64,000 nucleotides of DNA from the NCBI GenBank assembly GCA_003216275.1, contig QCJC01000006.1, positions 1 to 64,000 of the forward strand, read 5' to 3'. A program made the translations under genes and the position numbers. A model generated the notes under the pieces. That model was not told where the DNA came from. It did no database searches and saw only the letters and a program-made list of their open reading frames with translations. Shown piece by piece: positions 16,314-24,379 of this stretch (its first letter is position 1; each line of letters starts with the position of its first letter). Origin of the DNA: Prochlorococcus sp. AG-402-P18. Lineage in GTDB: Bacteria > Cyanobacteriota > Cyanobacteriia > PCC-6307 > Cyanobiaceae.

Positions 16314-16526
16314 ATGGAACAAGTAACTGATGCAATTGGCAATCCCACAGCACTCTTAGTAGAGAGAATTTTTTGGTTGGGGTTAGGTGCATTTTTAGGA
16401 CTGGCAATAATTACTTCTTTACTAAGAGGTTTAAAAGAAGGAAAAAACAAAACGACACCAGTTTCACCTGATCAATTAGAAAATCTTGCAAAAAAAGCTA
16501 TCCAACAAAACTGTGATAGCAATTGA
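16314..16526 (+). CDS. membrane protein, 70 aa
   Basis: A short acidic N-terminus, one hydrophobic helix (IFWLGLGAFLGLAIITSLL, about residues 19-37) and a soluble tail (SPDQLENLAKKAIQQ). Predicted single-pass membrane protein with a cytoplasmic helical tail. No family recognised. Confidence 0.6.
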   Translation: MEQVTDAIGNPTALLVERIFWLGLGAFLGLAIITSLLRGLKEGKNKTTPVSPDQLENLAKKAIQQNCDSN

Positions 16527-16653
16527 TATTGGTTATCAGATATTTTTATAGCCACAAACAAATTTACTTATGCTAGTTGGGGCGAGAACCGTACAATCAG
16601 CTACCACTGATTAGATGTTGAACTTATATGCTCAATACATATTCATAAAAACA

Positions 16654-16734
16654 ATGAAATTAGTTCCTTACATATTCATCGCTGTTGCTATCTTCTCAGA
16701 AGTTTCAACAATTGCTACGACTCCTATTATCTAA
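16654..16734 (+). pseudogene. 26-codon hydrophobic fragment, possibly an SMR-transporter start
   Basis: The frame reads KLVPYIFIAVAIFSEVSTIA then stops. The conserved-looking Glu followed by small residues recalls the first helix of small multidrug resistance transporters. At 26 residues it is far too short, so if the match is real this is a remnant. Could also be a small peptide gene. Confidence 0.3.
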
Positions 16735-16816
16735 CTGAATCACATTAATTGAGTATTCAGACCTAACGCGTTCAGGTGAATATCGACGTTAGATTGTATA
16801 TAACTGATTTGAATTC

Positions 16817-17077
16817 ATGCTCAAAAAGATATTTAGGGCTGCTAGTTTTCTAGCTTTGTCTGTATTTTTAGCTTCAACAACTATCTTTTCAGGAATCAAC
16901 CCTGTAGTTGCCGCCCAAATGGGTTCTGATATGAATGAAGACAACTCTATGGGTATTGTTATCGAAGAACCAAGTGATTCCTTTGATGGTTCGAAAACCA
17001 GTTCTGCCCCAGACCTTGGAGATGATCAAGCGTTTCCTTTTATTCCAGGTTTTGGTAAAAATTCCGGTAAAGACTGA
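16817..17077 (+). CDS. secreted acidic protein with FPF-x-PG ending, 86 aa
   Basis: A clear signal peptide (AASFLALSVFLAS..., cleavage probably after VVAA near residue 33) precedes an acidic, disordered-looking mature part that ends LGDDQAFPFIPGFGKN. The same ending occurs at 27042-27287 (FGDEQVFPFPPGLGN) and, weakened, at 30417-30677 (LGPDTNFPFDPA). I regard these as a family of short periplasmic or lumenal proteins. Function unknown. Confidence 0.7.
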   Translation: MLKKIFRAASFLALSVFLASTTIFSGINPVVAAQMGSDMNEDNSMGIVIEEPSDSFDGSKTSSAPDLGDDQAFPFIPGFGKNSGKD

Positions 17078-17172
17078 TATCTTTTTGTTGAAAAGTATTG
17101 ATTGATAATAAATTACAAACTTTCTCGAAAGCTAGAAAAAATCCACAGATATAAGTGCTTATTAGCTAAACC

Positions 17173-17283
17173 ATGTTCATGGAAAAATGGGAATCGAAAA
17201 TAATCATTTTTTTTATGTTTGCAGTTCTTGCTATTGGGGCAATCGCGCCATTGATAAGGATGATCAGTGATCGTATTTCCTAA
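17173..17283 (+). CDS. 36-aa single-helix membrane peptide
   Basis: Two possible ATGs (17173 or 17179). A charged start (MEKWESK) precedes a hydrophobic helix (IIIFFMFAVLAIGAIAPLI) and a basic end. The next peptide starts 2 bp after its stop, so they form a pair. Confidence 0.5.
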   Translation: MFMEKWESKIIIFFMFAVLAIGAIAPLIRMISDRIS

Positions 17284-17285
17284 GA

Positions 17286-17363
17286 ATGACTGTGCCTGCA
17301 CAAACTGAGATCATTGGAGGAATTATTACTAACATGATTACTTTTGGATTTTTGGCTGATTAA
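17286..17363 (+). CDS. 25-aa IIGG-motif peptide, probably truncated
   Basis: Reads AQTEIIGGIITNMITFGFLA then stops. Downstream bases in another frame continue with YFAKTGKNG, matching the family member at 62485 (YFALTGKMS). This copy is therefore either frameshifted or naturally short. The IIGG motif is shared with 61171-61266 and 62485-62670. Confidence 0.45.
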   Translation: MTVPAQTEIIGGIITNMITFGFLAD

Positions 17364-17472
17364 TTTTTATTTTGCAAAAACTGGAAAAAATGGAATAAAT
17401 GCTCGAATGGAACAAAAAAAATCTAGAAAATAATCTCTAGATTTATATGAAGATTGATTTGTCTAAAGCTAT

Positions 17473-17769
17473 TTAAAAAATGCCAGGAATAATTTGTCCA
17501 GTAGTAATATAAGCGCCTAGTAAAGCAATCATTCCGATCATTGCCCAACGGCCATTTGTCTTTTCCGCTTCATCAGGGTAGCTCGAATAGTTTTCAACTA
17601 ATTGAGTTTGTACTTGGGTAGCAAACATGTTTTGCTTGCCATATTCAGTAATGATCTGGTTAGAAGAAGAACTGTAAGCGGGGATTCCTGTTGGATCAAC
17701 AGATTGTCCTTCTGATTGATTATCAGTTGGATCTATTGATTGATCAGAAACTGGGTTACTAGAAGTCAT
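17473..17769 (-). CDS. hli: high-light-inducible protein (Hli), 98 aa with repeated extension
   Basis: The C-terminal Hli domain (AEKTNGRWAMIGMIALLGAY and TTGQIIPGIF) is preceded by SSNQIITEYGKQNMFATQ, as in the gene at 7933-8133. A further N-terminal stretch (about residues 7-30) holds two copies of a DPT-containing repeat (QSIDPTDNQSEGQSVDPTG). The extra tail is absent from the other copy. The gene starts 8 bp downstream of the stop of the 35-residue hli. Confidence 0.9.
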   Translation of the reverse strand: MTSSNPVSDQSIDPTDNQSEGQSVDPTGIPAYSSSSNQIITEYGKQNMFATQVQTQLVENYSSYPDEAEKTNGRWAMIGMIALLGAYITTGQIIPGIF

Positions 17770-17777
17770 TTAAAAAC

Positions 17778-17885
17778 TTAAAAAATGCCTGGAATGATTT
17801 GACCTGTTGTTGCGTAAGCACCGAAAGCAGCAATAAAGCCGATCATTGCCATCCAACCATTAAACTTTTCTGCTTCTGGAGTCAC
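17778..17885 (-). CDS. hli: high-light-inducible protein (Hli), 35 aa, GTG start
   Basis: Nearly identical to the gene at 8142-8249 (TPEAEKFNGWMAMIGFIAAF, ending GQIIPGIF). The matching start position is GTG here (17883-17885) instead of ATG. A longer ATG frame exists, but its extra residues have no counterpart. Followed by the extended Hli as in the first cluster. Confidence 0.88.
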   Translation of the reverse strand: MTPEAEKFNGWMAMIGFIAAFGAYATTGQIIPGIF

Positions 17886-18050
17886 GAGATTAAACTCAAA
17901 TAATGGCAATGAATGTAAAGGAAAAGTAAAGGAATGTAAAGGGGGGACCCGTACACAGCAAAAGTTATCAAAGGTATTAGCTGAAGCAATATTTTTTATC
18001 CACGGTCTAAATAACAATTCCACTAACTTTGTTGGACTTAATTCAACTAG

Positions 18051-18227
18051 ATGGATTTAATACCAGGTGTAGTTCTTTTCTTTGGAGCCATTGGAACTGT
18101 GGCTTTACTAGGTCGGGATACTTTCCAAAATCGTAAGCCAATTACCAAAGCTGAAATGCAGCAGTCTCGTGGAACTAGAGCAGCTAAGCCACAACAAAAG
18201 AGAAGAGGGTTATTTAACAGAGGATAA
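18051..18227 (+). CDS. 58-aa membrane protein with basic tail
   Basis: A hydrophobic N-terminus (LIPGVVLFFGAIGTVALLG) is followed by a strongly basic tail (KPQQKRRGLFNRG). The ATG at 18051 is the first in frame. The next gene starts 2 bp after the stop, so both are probably translated from one message. Function unknown. Confidence 0.6.
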   Translation: MDLIPGVVLFFGAIGTVALLGRDTFQNRKPITKAEMQQSRGTRAAKPQQKRRGLFNRG

Positions 18228-18229
18228 TT

Positions 18230-18406
18230 ATGGGTGAAATTCAAACATACGCTTCAAACTCAGGAGATTTTAGTTTCCTTTTCGTTCTAATTATTGTTGG
18301 GACTTATCTTCTTTATGAGGTTGGTAGAGCAATATTGGACAACAACGATGATGATGACATGGATGGAGGAATGATGATGCGTGTAGCAGATGGGGCACAG
18401 GCCTGA
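18230..18406 (+). CDS. 58-aa membrane peptide of the DDDD/GGGM family
   Basis: A hydrophobic helix (FLFVLIIVGTYLLYEVG) is followed by LDNNDDDDMDGGMMMRVADG. It shares the helix, Asp run, Gly and Met order with 15621-15797 and 26778-26912. Co-oriented with and 2 bp from the gene upstream. Confidence 0.65.
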   Translation: MGEIQTYASNSGDFSFLFVLIIVGTYLLYEVGRAILDNNDDDDMDGGMMMRVADGAQA

Positions 18407-18514
18407 GTTGACTACCAAAATAATATGTACTTATTGACTACAGAAAATTTGTCGTCACTAAACAGGTTTAAGGGTTAATTGAATATATAATTACTTATGT
18501 AATTAATTAAAATT

Positions 18515-18652
18515 TTGAGCGAAGAAAACATCAAAAGAAAAATAGATGATTTATTGAAAGAACTTCAGGAGAAAACAGGAGTTTCGGATAAGGAGATGGA
18601 CGAATTTAAAAAAATAATGGAAATAGCAGATTTTTCACAAGACCAAGAATAA
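18515..18652 (+). CDS. 45-aa charged helical protein, TTG start
   Basis: A TTG at 18515 opens SEENIKRKIDDLLKELQEKT, then GVSDKEMDEFKKIMEIA. The KELQEKTGVS segment resembles the KELKSKTGCP segment of the TGCP proteins with Cys-Pro replaced. No ATG is available, so the start is uncertain. Confidence 0.4.
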   Translation: MSEENIKRKIDDLLKELQEKTGVSDKEMDEFKKIMEIADFSQDQE

Positions 18653-18876
18653 TTTATGTATAAGTCGGGATGAATGAAGGTTTGCGAGATGCGAGTTTTG
18701 ACCAAATAAGCAGAACCATCACATTTAATAATGCATATCCAATAGCAATTTGAAGTTGGTAAAAACAACTAACAATCGAAGAGGATCCCACAATAATCAA
18801 ACTAGTAATAAAAATATCTCTTGAAAAATTCACCTAAAAAAATCAAGCACTTTAAATAATTAGATTAAAAATTAAA

Positions 18877-19035
18877 TCATGAAAGTCTTATTTGCTTTTC
18901 AATCGAATAAGCATTGCTTGTGCAGGCCTCATTGCCTGTAACTTGAGAAACAGCAATAACGAGAAGGCTTAGAGAACCAACTGCTAAAGAAATTGTTCTA
19001 ATAGCACTGGCTTTCTTAGAGATTTTCTTGCTCAT
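18877..19035 (-). CDS. 52-aa membrane protein
   Basis: I chose the internal ATG at 19035, which gives a basic start (SKKISKKASAIRT) before a hydrophobic helix (ISLAVGSLSLLVIAVSQV) and a polar tail. The longer frame adds residues without that logic. Single-pass membrane protein of unknown function. Confidence 0.5.
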   Translation of the reverse strand: MSKKISKKASAIRTISLAVGSLSLLVIAVSQVTGNEACTSNAYSIEKQIRLS

Positions 19036-19185
19036 ATCAAAAAATCTTGATGTAATAAGAATATGATAACTATCCAAGCATAAAAGAGTATCCATTGATA
19101 CCTAGTAGAAATAATTACCTAAAAATTATTAGAGCAATTCAAAATAGAGCTAAATCAATTGGAAACTAGATTTAAATTAATTGCT

Positions 19186-19518
19186 TTATTTACAAGCTTG
19201 CGATGGTTGTTGGGAGCTTTCTTTTAACAGTTCAATCCAATCTTGCAAAGAATTTAATGAGTCAATATTTAATTGGTAATAAACCCATCTACCAGTTTGC
19301 CTATCGGTAATCAAACCTGCGTCTTTTAAAACTTTTAAATGAAAAGATATTTTCGATTGCGCCAATCCAATTTCATTAATCAAATCACAAACACATCGCT
19401 CTCCGCCTGAAAGAGACTCAATGATTTGCAATCGCAATGGATCAGATAAAGCTTTTAGCAATTTCCTGGCCATTGCATTTTCAAGAACTACTTCGCTCTT
19501 TATCGCTGTGGCCATCAC
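19186..19518 (-). CDS. arsR: ArsR-family arsenic-responsive repressor
   Basis: A 110-residue winged-helix protein of the ArsR/SmtB family. The metalloid-binding ERCVCDL (Cys 42 and 44) is followed by the recognition helix segment QSKISFHLKVLKDAGLI and the wing TGRWVYYQL. It is transcribed divergently from gap and arsJ, as expected for autoregulated arsenic operons. It should release DNA when arsenite binds, derepressing both directions. Complete, with normal family length. Confidence 0.93.
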   Translation of the reverse strand: MMATAIKSEVVLENAMARKLLKALSDPLRLQIIESLSGGERCVCDLINEIGLAQSKISFHLKVLKDAGLITDRQTGRWVYYQLNIDSLNSLQDWIELLKESSQQPSQACK

Positions 19519-19586
19519 AGAATGAAAAATATAATCACATGATAAAACAAACTTCAGAAAAGGCTTGCATCGACAAACCTCTATAC

Positions 19587-19602
19587 ATCAATATAAATTG
19601 AT
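19587..19602. promoter_or_regulatory. ArsR operator candidate between arsR and gap
   Basis: A perfect inverted repeat ATCAAT-ATAA-ATTGAT lies in the divergent promoter region, 52 bp from the gap start and 69 bp from the arsR start. The ATCAA-N6-TTGAT form is typical of ArsR/SmtB operators. Confidence 0.7.
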
Positions 19603-19653
19603 ATGAGGAATCCAGTCCTTCATTGATTAACTCAATTAACTCAATTACAGGTT

Positions 19654-20679
19654 ATGCGAATCGGTATTAATGGTTTCGGTCGAATAGGACGACTTGTTCT
19701 AAGAGCGCTCTGGGGTAGAGAAAATATCGAGATTACACATATCAACGATCCATTGGGTGATGCAAAGGGAGCTGCGCATTTACTTGAATTTGATTCAGTA
19801 CATGGTCGTTGGAACAAAGCAATAAGCAACGATCTAAACAACCTGAGTATTGAAAGTCAACCAATATCTTTTTCTCAAGAAAGTGATTTCACAAAAGTGC
19901 CATGGAAGGAAAAAGGAATAGAACTAATTCTCGAATGTTCAGGAAAATTCAAAACCCCTCAAACATTAAATCCATATTTCGATACTCTTGGAATGAAAAT
20001 AGTTGTCGTTGCATGTCCTGTTAAAGGTGAAATACAGGGAGAGGATGCTCTAAATATCGTCTACGGTATTAATCATGATTTATATGAGCCCAATAAACAT
20101 CGCTTAGTAACAGCAGCATCCTGCACAACTAATTGCTTAGCTCCAGTCGTGAAGGTCGTTAATCAAACCTTTGGTATTAAGCATGGAAGCATCACTACAC
20201 TCCATGACCTAACCAATACACAGGTAATCGTTGATTCATTTAAGCCAGATTTAAGAAGAGCCAGAAGCGGATCACAAAGCTTAATTCCAACAACGACAGG
20301 ATCAGCAAAAGCGATAGGGATGATATTCCCTGAATTACAAGGAAAATTAAATGGTCATGCAGTTCGAGTTCCTCTTCTCAATGGATCTTTAACTGATGCT
20401 GTATTTGAATTAGAGAAAGAGGTCACGCAAGAAGAAGTCAATCATGTGTTCAAAGAAGCCTCTGAAGGAGAGCTAAAAGGAATACTTGGTTACGAAGAAA
20501 AGCCACTTGTATCAATCGATTATGTCAATGACTCGAGAAGTTCAATCATTGATGCGCCCTCAACCATGGTGGTCAATAAAACTCAACTTAAAGTCTATAT
20601 TTGGTATGACAATGAATGGGGTTATAGCTGTCGAATGGCAGATCTCGTTTGCCATGTCATAAAGCTAGAAAAAGAATAA
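19654..20679 (+). CDS. gap: arsenate-linked glyceraldehyde-3-phosphate dehydrogenase
   Basis: A 341-residue GAPDH with the NAD-binding [16 protein letters not shown] start and the catalytic SCTTNC (Cys 157). Its position between arsR and arsJ marks it as the arsenic-operon type, which with arsenate forms 1-arseno-3-phosphoglycerate. The product is then exported by ArsJ. The next gene starts 9 bp downstream, so the two are one operon. It could also contribute to glycolysis. Confidence 0.9.
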   Translation: MRIGINGFGRIGRLVLRALWGRENIEITHINDPLGDAKGAAHLLEFDSVHGRWNKAISNDLNNLSIESQPISFSQESDFTKVPWKEKGIELILECSGKFKTPQTLNPYFDTLGMKIVVVACPVKGEIQGEDALNIVYGINHDLYEPNKHRLVTAASCTTNCLAPVVKVVNQTFGIKHGSITTLHDLTNTQVIVDSFKPDLRRARSGSQSLIPTTTGSAKAIGMIFPELQGKLNGHAVRVPLLNGSLTDAVFELEKEVTQEEVNHVFKEASEGELKGILGYEEKPLVSIDYVNDSRSSIIDAPSTMVVNKTQLKVYIWYDNEWGYSCRMADLVCHVIKLEKE

Positions 20680-20688
20680 AAATAAAGA

Positions 20689-21951
20689 ATGAAATTATCG
20701 TCATTACAGCAATATGGAATCGTAACGACCAACTATTGGGCATTCACACTGACAGATGGTGCTCTAAGGATGCTAGTGATTTTTCACTTTCATAGCCTTG
20801 GATATACAACCTTAGAAATCGCATTCTTATTCCTTTTTTACGAGTTCTTTGGCGTCATCACTAATCTCTATGGTGGATGGATTGGAGCAAGATATGGATT
20901 ACGTCTAACACTATGGGTCGGGACTCTTTTACAAATCGGTGCCTTATTGATGTTGATACCAGTTTCGAGTGGTTGGTCGAAACTTTTGAGTGTCATTTAT
21001 GTCATGGTTGCTCAAGCGATTAGTGGTATAGCAAAAGATCTCAATAAGATGAGTGCTAAAAGTGCCATCAAAACTGTCGTTCCAGACTCCTCAGAAGAAG
21101 ATGGTGGAAACAATCAATTATTTAAATGGGTAGCTATCTTAACTGGTTCAAAAAATGCACTCAAAGGAGTTGGCTTCTTTCTTGGTGGATTGTTGCTGAC
21201 CAGTTTCGGTTTTAATAAAGCAGTTGAATTAATGGCTATCGGTTTAGGTCTGTCATTTCTAATGACATTGATTTTGCCTGGGGATATTGGAAAGATGAAA
21301 AACAAACCAATCTTTAAAGACTTATTTTCTAAATCTCAAGGGATCAATGTCCTCTCTTTTGCACGCTTTTTTCTCTTTGGGGCAAGAGACGTATGGTTCG
21401 TCGTTGCACTACCTGTTTTTCTTGAAACGTATCTAAATTGGAATTTTTCTGAGATTGGAGCTTTTCTAGGATTGTGGGTTATCGGTTATGGTTTTATTCA
21501 AGCGTTTGCGCCGTCTTTAAGAAATTTATGGGGAAATAAAACAAGCCCAGGAGTTTCTTCTGTTCAATTCTGGAGCGCTGCCTTAACTGCAATACCAGCG
21601 CTAATAGCAATAGCACTATGGCGACAAAGCAATCCAGAAATAGCAATTACAGCTGGATTGATATTATTTGGGTTCATATTTGCAATGAACTCATCAATAC
21701 ATTCATATATGGTTCTTGCTTATACGGACAAGGAAAACGTGAGCCTAAACGTAGGCTTCTATTACATGGCAAATGCGGCAGGGAGACTGATTGGTACTCT
21801 CCTATCAGGAGTTTTATTCATGCTTGGAGCTAATGCCACTATGGGAATGCAACTATGTTTATGGTGTTCAAGCCTATTTGTATTTATCTCATTGTTGACT
21901 AGTTTACGACTACCTCCAGTATCAAATACAAAAGCTATAAAAAATTCCTAA
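20689..21951 (+). CDS. arsJ: ArsJ-type organoarsenical efflux MFS permease
   Basis: A 420-residue, twelve-helix MFS protein with the ArsJ signature segments NYWAFTLTDGALRMLVIFHF, FLFYEFFGVITNLYGG, SGIAKDLNKMSAKSAIK and GSKNALKGVGFFLGG. It pairs with the upstream GAPDH to extrude 1-arseno-3-phosphoglycerate through the inner membrane. Together they give arsenate resistance, useful where phosphate is scarce and arsenate enters by phosphate transporters. Complete. Confidence 0.93.
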   Translation: MKLSSLQQYGIVTTNYWAFTLTDGALRMLVIFHFHSLGYTTLEIAFLFLFYEFFGVITNLYGGWIGARYGLRLTLWVGTLLQIGALLMLIPVSSGWSKLLSVIYVMVAQAISGIAKDLNKMSAKSAIKTVVPDSSEEDGGNNQLFKWVAILTGSKNALKGVGFFLGGLLLTSFGFNKAVELMAIGLGLSFLMTLILPGDIGKMKNKPIFKDLFSKSQGINVLSFARFFLFGARDVWFVVALPVFLETYLNWNFSEIGAFLGLWVIGYGFIQAFAPSLRNLWGNKTSPGVSSVQFWSAALTAIPALIAIALWRQSNPEIAITAGLILFGFIFAMNSSIHSYMVLAYTDKENVSLNVGFYYMANAAGRLIGTLLSGVLFMLGANATMGMQLCLWCSSLFVFISLLTSLRLPPVSNTKAIKNS

Positions 21952-21992
21952 GACCTTCAATTAAAAAAATTAAATATCAAGGGAAAGAAGGA

Positions 21993-22190
21993 CTACTGAA
22001 CCTCTGATTCTCTGTCATATTCAAGTCCAACTTCATTCATCCAAGCTGATTTCGTTTTACAGTTTTTACCATGCTCTGCAAGATGTAATCCCTCAATCGA
22101 AATAAATAAAACTAGTAGTGAAACTGGAATCCACCAGATGGGTGATCCAACTATTTCCTTCCAATTATTCATTGATTCTTTTTTTTTCAT
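21993..22190 (-). CDS. small membrane protein, up to 65 aa
   Basis: A hydrophobic helix (IWWIPVSLLVLFISIEGLHL) lies in the middle, flanked by charged ends. The start may be the second Met (MNNWKEIV), since the first residues are a lysine run. Lies between convergent arsJ and the pstS terminator. Unknown function. Confidence 0.55.
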   Translation of the reverse strand: MKKKESMNNWKEIVGSPIWWIPVSLLVLFISIEGLHLAEHGKNCKTKSAWMNEVGLEYDRESEVQ

Positions 22191-22256
22191 ATTAAAGAGC
22201 TTTTTTTAAGCTTAAGTTAAGAAGTTACTAGCAAGCAAAAAAAGACAATAAAAAAA

Positions 22257-22272
22257 GGAGGCTATTGCCTCC
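22257..22272 (-). terminator. intrinsic terminator of pstS
   Basis: Hairpin GGAGGC-TATT-GCCTCC with a T run when read on the minus strand, 24 bp beyond the pstS stop. Confidence 0.85.
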
Positions 22273-22295
22273 TTTTTAATTTATAAGGAATTAAT

Positions 22296-23267
22296 TCACT
22301 TACCAATACGCTTTACAGCAGCGCGAGACTTGGAAAGAATATCACCTTTTAGAGGAACAAAGCCAAGAGAAGCAGCCTTAGCCTGGGCTTTATCACTTAG
22401 CAAGTAGTTAAGTGATTCTTGGACGGCTTTAGTATTTCTACCATTACCAGTCTCGTAAGCAAGAATCCATGTAAGCGTAGCGATTGGATATGCACCCTTA
22501 GCTTTTGGGTTAGGATTTTTACCAGCTAAATTTTTATCTAGTTTTATACCATTAAGAGCTTTTGCTCCTGCTTCTGTTGTTGGCTTTAAAAACTCACCAG
22601 ATAAATTTTGAAGAGCGGCAGGTTTAATTACACCTCTAATATATGACTGGTTTACATAACCAATCGCACCAGGAGTATTACGAATTACGCCTGCAACACC
22701 TGCGTTACCTTTTCCACCAACACCAGCAGGCCAAGCAATAGATTTACCTGTTCCTAAATTCCATGTCTTAGAGAAAGCTTGCATAGAGTTTGAAAAAGCC
22801 TTGGTTGTACCGGAGCCATCAGAGCGATGTGCCCATGTCATTTTTCCTGCAGGACAACCAACTTCTTTCCAATTTGAGATTTTACCCATAGCAACGCGAA
22901 CAGCTTGCTCTTGAGTAAGTTTAAGATCGCAGTCATAGTTGTATCCAAAGGCGATTGTTCCACCAACCATTGGGATTTGGACTAATCCACGAGTAACTTT
23001 TGCAATATCTGTTGCTTTCATTGGATCATCAGAAGCACCGAAGTTAACGGTTTCATCAATGAAAGCTTTACGGCCAGAACCTGAACCAACAGCTTGATAG
23101 TTGACTCGAGGTCCACCTTCTTTAGCTAAATCAGAAAACCAACGAGTGTAGATTTTAGCGGGAAAGGATGCACCTGCCCCACTAAGACGACTAGCTGCAT
23201 TTGCGGACATGCCTGCACCAACTGCAAGCAAAGAAGTAAAGATGAGGGCCTTCTTAGCGAAGGTCAT
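22296..23267 (-). CDS. pstS: phosphate ABC transporter substrate-binding protein
   Basis: A 323-residue periplasmic protein. The signal peptide ends near ANAAS (about residue 24), then comes the family start LSGAGASFPAKIYTRWFSDL. Phosphate-binding loops are visible as GSGSGRKAF and RSDGSGTTKAF. It delivers phosphate to PstCAB, which is not encoded in this window. It faces the porin fragment across a 310-bp spacer with a Pho-box-like element. Usually PhoB-activated under phosphate starvation. Confidence 0.95.
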   Translation of the reverse strand: MTFAKKALIFTSLLAVGAGMSANAASRLSGAGASFPAKIYTRWFSDLAKEGGPRVNYQAVGSGSGRKAFIDETVNFGASDDPMKATDIAKVTRGLVQIPMVGGTIAFGYNYDCDLKLTQEQAVRVAMGKISNWKEVGCPAGKMTWAHRSDGSGTTKAFSNSMQAFSKTWNLGTGKSIAWPAGVGGKGNAGVAGVIRNTPGAIGYVNQSYIRGVIKPAALQNLSGEFLKPTTEAGAKALNGIKLDKNLAGKNPNPKAKGAYPIATLTWILAYETGNGRNTKAVQESLNYLLSDKAQAKAASLGFVPLKGDILSKSRAAVKRIGK

Positions 23268-23370
23268 GAGGCCTAATAAAAAACTTGCTCTTATTTCATA
23301 GCATCTAATTGATCAAAATATTTGTCATTAGAAATCAAATTAGCAATTCATCAATTTTTCTTGATCTATT

Positions 23371-23400
23371 CTTAACCTTTCGATTAACCAAGATTAATTT
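23371..23400 (+). promoter_or_regulatory. Pho-box-like triplet between pstS and the porin fragment
   Basis: Three TTAA-centred units (CTTAACC, ATTAACC, ATTAATT) spaced 12 and 10 bases apart resemble cyanobacterial Pho boxes of repeated CTTAACCT-like octamers. It lies about 105 bp upstream of pstS and 180 bp upstream of the porin start. Spacing is imperfect, so this is a candidate only. Confidence 0.4.
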
Positions 23401-23578
23401 ACTTTTTAAAAAAGAATGAACTTAAAATAACCCGAATTTTCAAGGAAATAATTTAAATAAAACTTTGCCAACATTTAATCATTTGTTTACGTATCTTTAG
23501 TCAGGTCTAAATGTACATCCTATAAATTTCATTTTGGATCTCATATCCAATTTTACTTTTATCCTGTGTGAGGACACG

Positions 23579-23740
23579 ATGAAATTATTTAAGAGCTTAT
23601 TAATAGCTCCAGCAGCATTCGGCCTTATAGCGCCAATAGCGGTAAATGCTGATACAGCATTTAGTCCTACTTCAAAATTAGGAAGCAGCGTTAATTTCAC
23701 TATTGGTTCTAATACAGACTCAGCAGATGGAATTGACTAA
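23579..23740 (+). pseudogene. N-terminal fragment of an outer-membrane porin (SOM/phosphate-porin type)
   Basis: Starting at the ATG at 23579, with GAGGA eight bases upstream, the frame encodes a signal peptide (LLIAPAAFGLIAPIAVNA) and a start of mature protein (DTAFSPTSKLGSSVNFTIGS) typical of Prochlorococcus/Synechococcus SOM porins. It stops after 53 codons, where the full protein would have several hundred. The last bases are antisense to the truncated phoR, so the 3' part has been deleted. The fragment might still be secreted. Confidence 0.75.
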
Positions 23741-24379
23741 TCTCGACAACTCCAATAAATCATTCACCATCAACTTAAGTCTTAAAATTTCTTTTCTTAA
23801 TCTCTTTATTAAAGGCCTATCCTTTTTCTTAACCAAATTATCCAATCTATCACCAAGTAACATGAGTGCAGTTAATGGGGTTTTCAATTCATGAGCGGCA
23901 TCACCTAACATTCTCTCTTGTAATTGACGCTGATATTCTAGAGATCTTTTATTAGTTAAAAGTATAAGCGTAGTGGATTTTGAGCTTGGCATCAAAGAAA
24001 TCTCAAGCTCTTTTTCATTAAAGAAATAAGAAATACTTTTAAATGTCTTTGTGCTATTAAGCTTTTGAATTTCTCTTTTTATCTCGTCTGGGATTTTGAG
24101 TTTATAGAGGGATTTCCCTAATATTTTTGAATCCTTTTTAATAGACAATAATTTCTTAGCTTGTTTATTGATATACATGATTTTGTTCTTAGACGTAATA
24201 ATAATCCAACCTTGATTAATATCATCGACCCAATTTAAAAGTTGAGTAACATCAACTTATTGTTGACGATTAAACCATTCTAAAAAATGCTTTGTGGTCC
24301 CTCCATCTCTTCTAATACTTAGAATCTTTTTTATTAATCTAAATAGTTTTTTAAATGTTTTTTTAACATAATTCGCCAT
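23720..24379 (-). pseudogene. phoR: phosphate-sensor histidine kinase PhoR, broken
   Basis: Reading from the ATG at 24379, which overlaps the phoB stop as TAATG, there are 40 codons, then a TAA (24257-24259), then the same frame continues for 179 codons. The downstream part holds a PAS-like region (GWIIITSKNKIMYINKQAKK), the phospho-acceptor box MLGDAAHELKTPLTALMLLG and RLVNDLL-type dimer helices, ending at LSRLVNSIC. The ATP-binding domain with N and G boxes is absent. The piece from 24178 could still make a 152-residue protein with the His box but no kinase activity. Confidence 0.88.
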
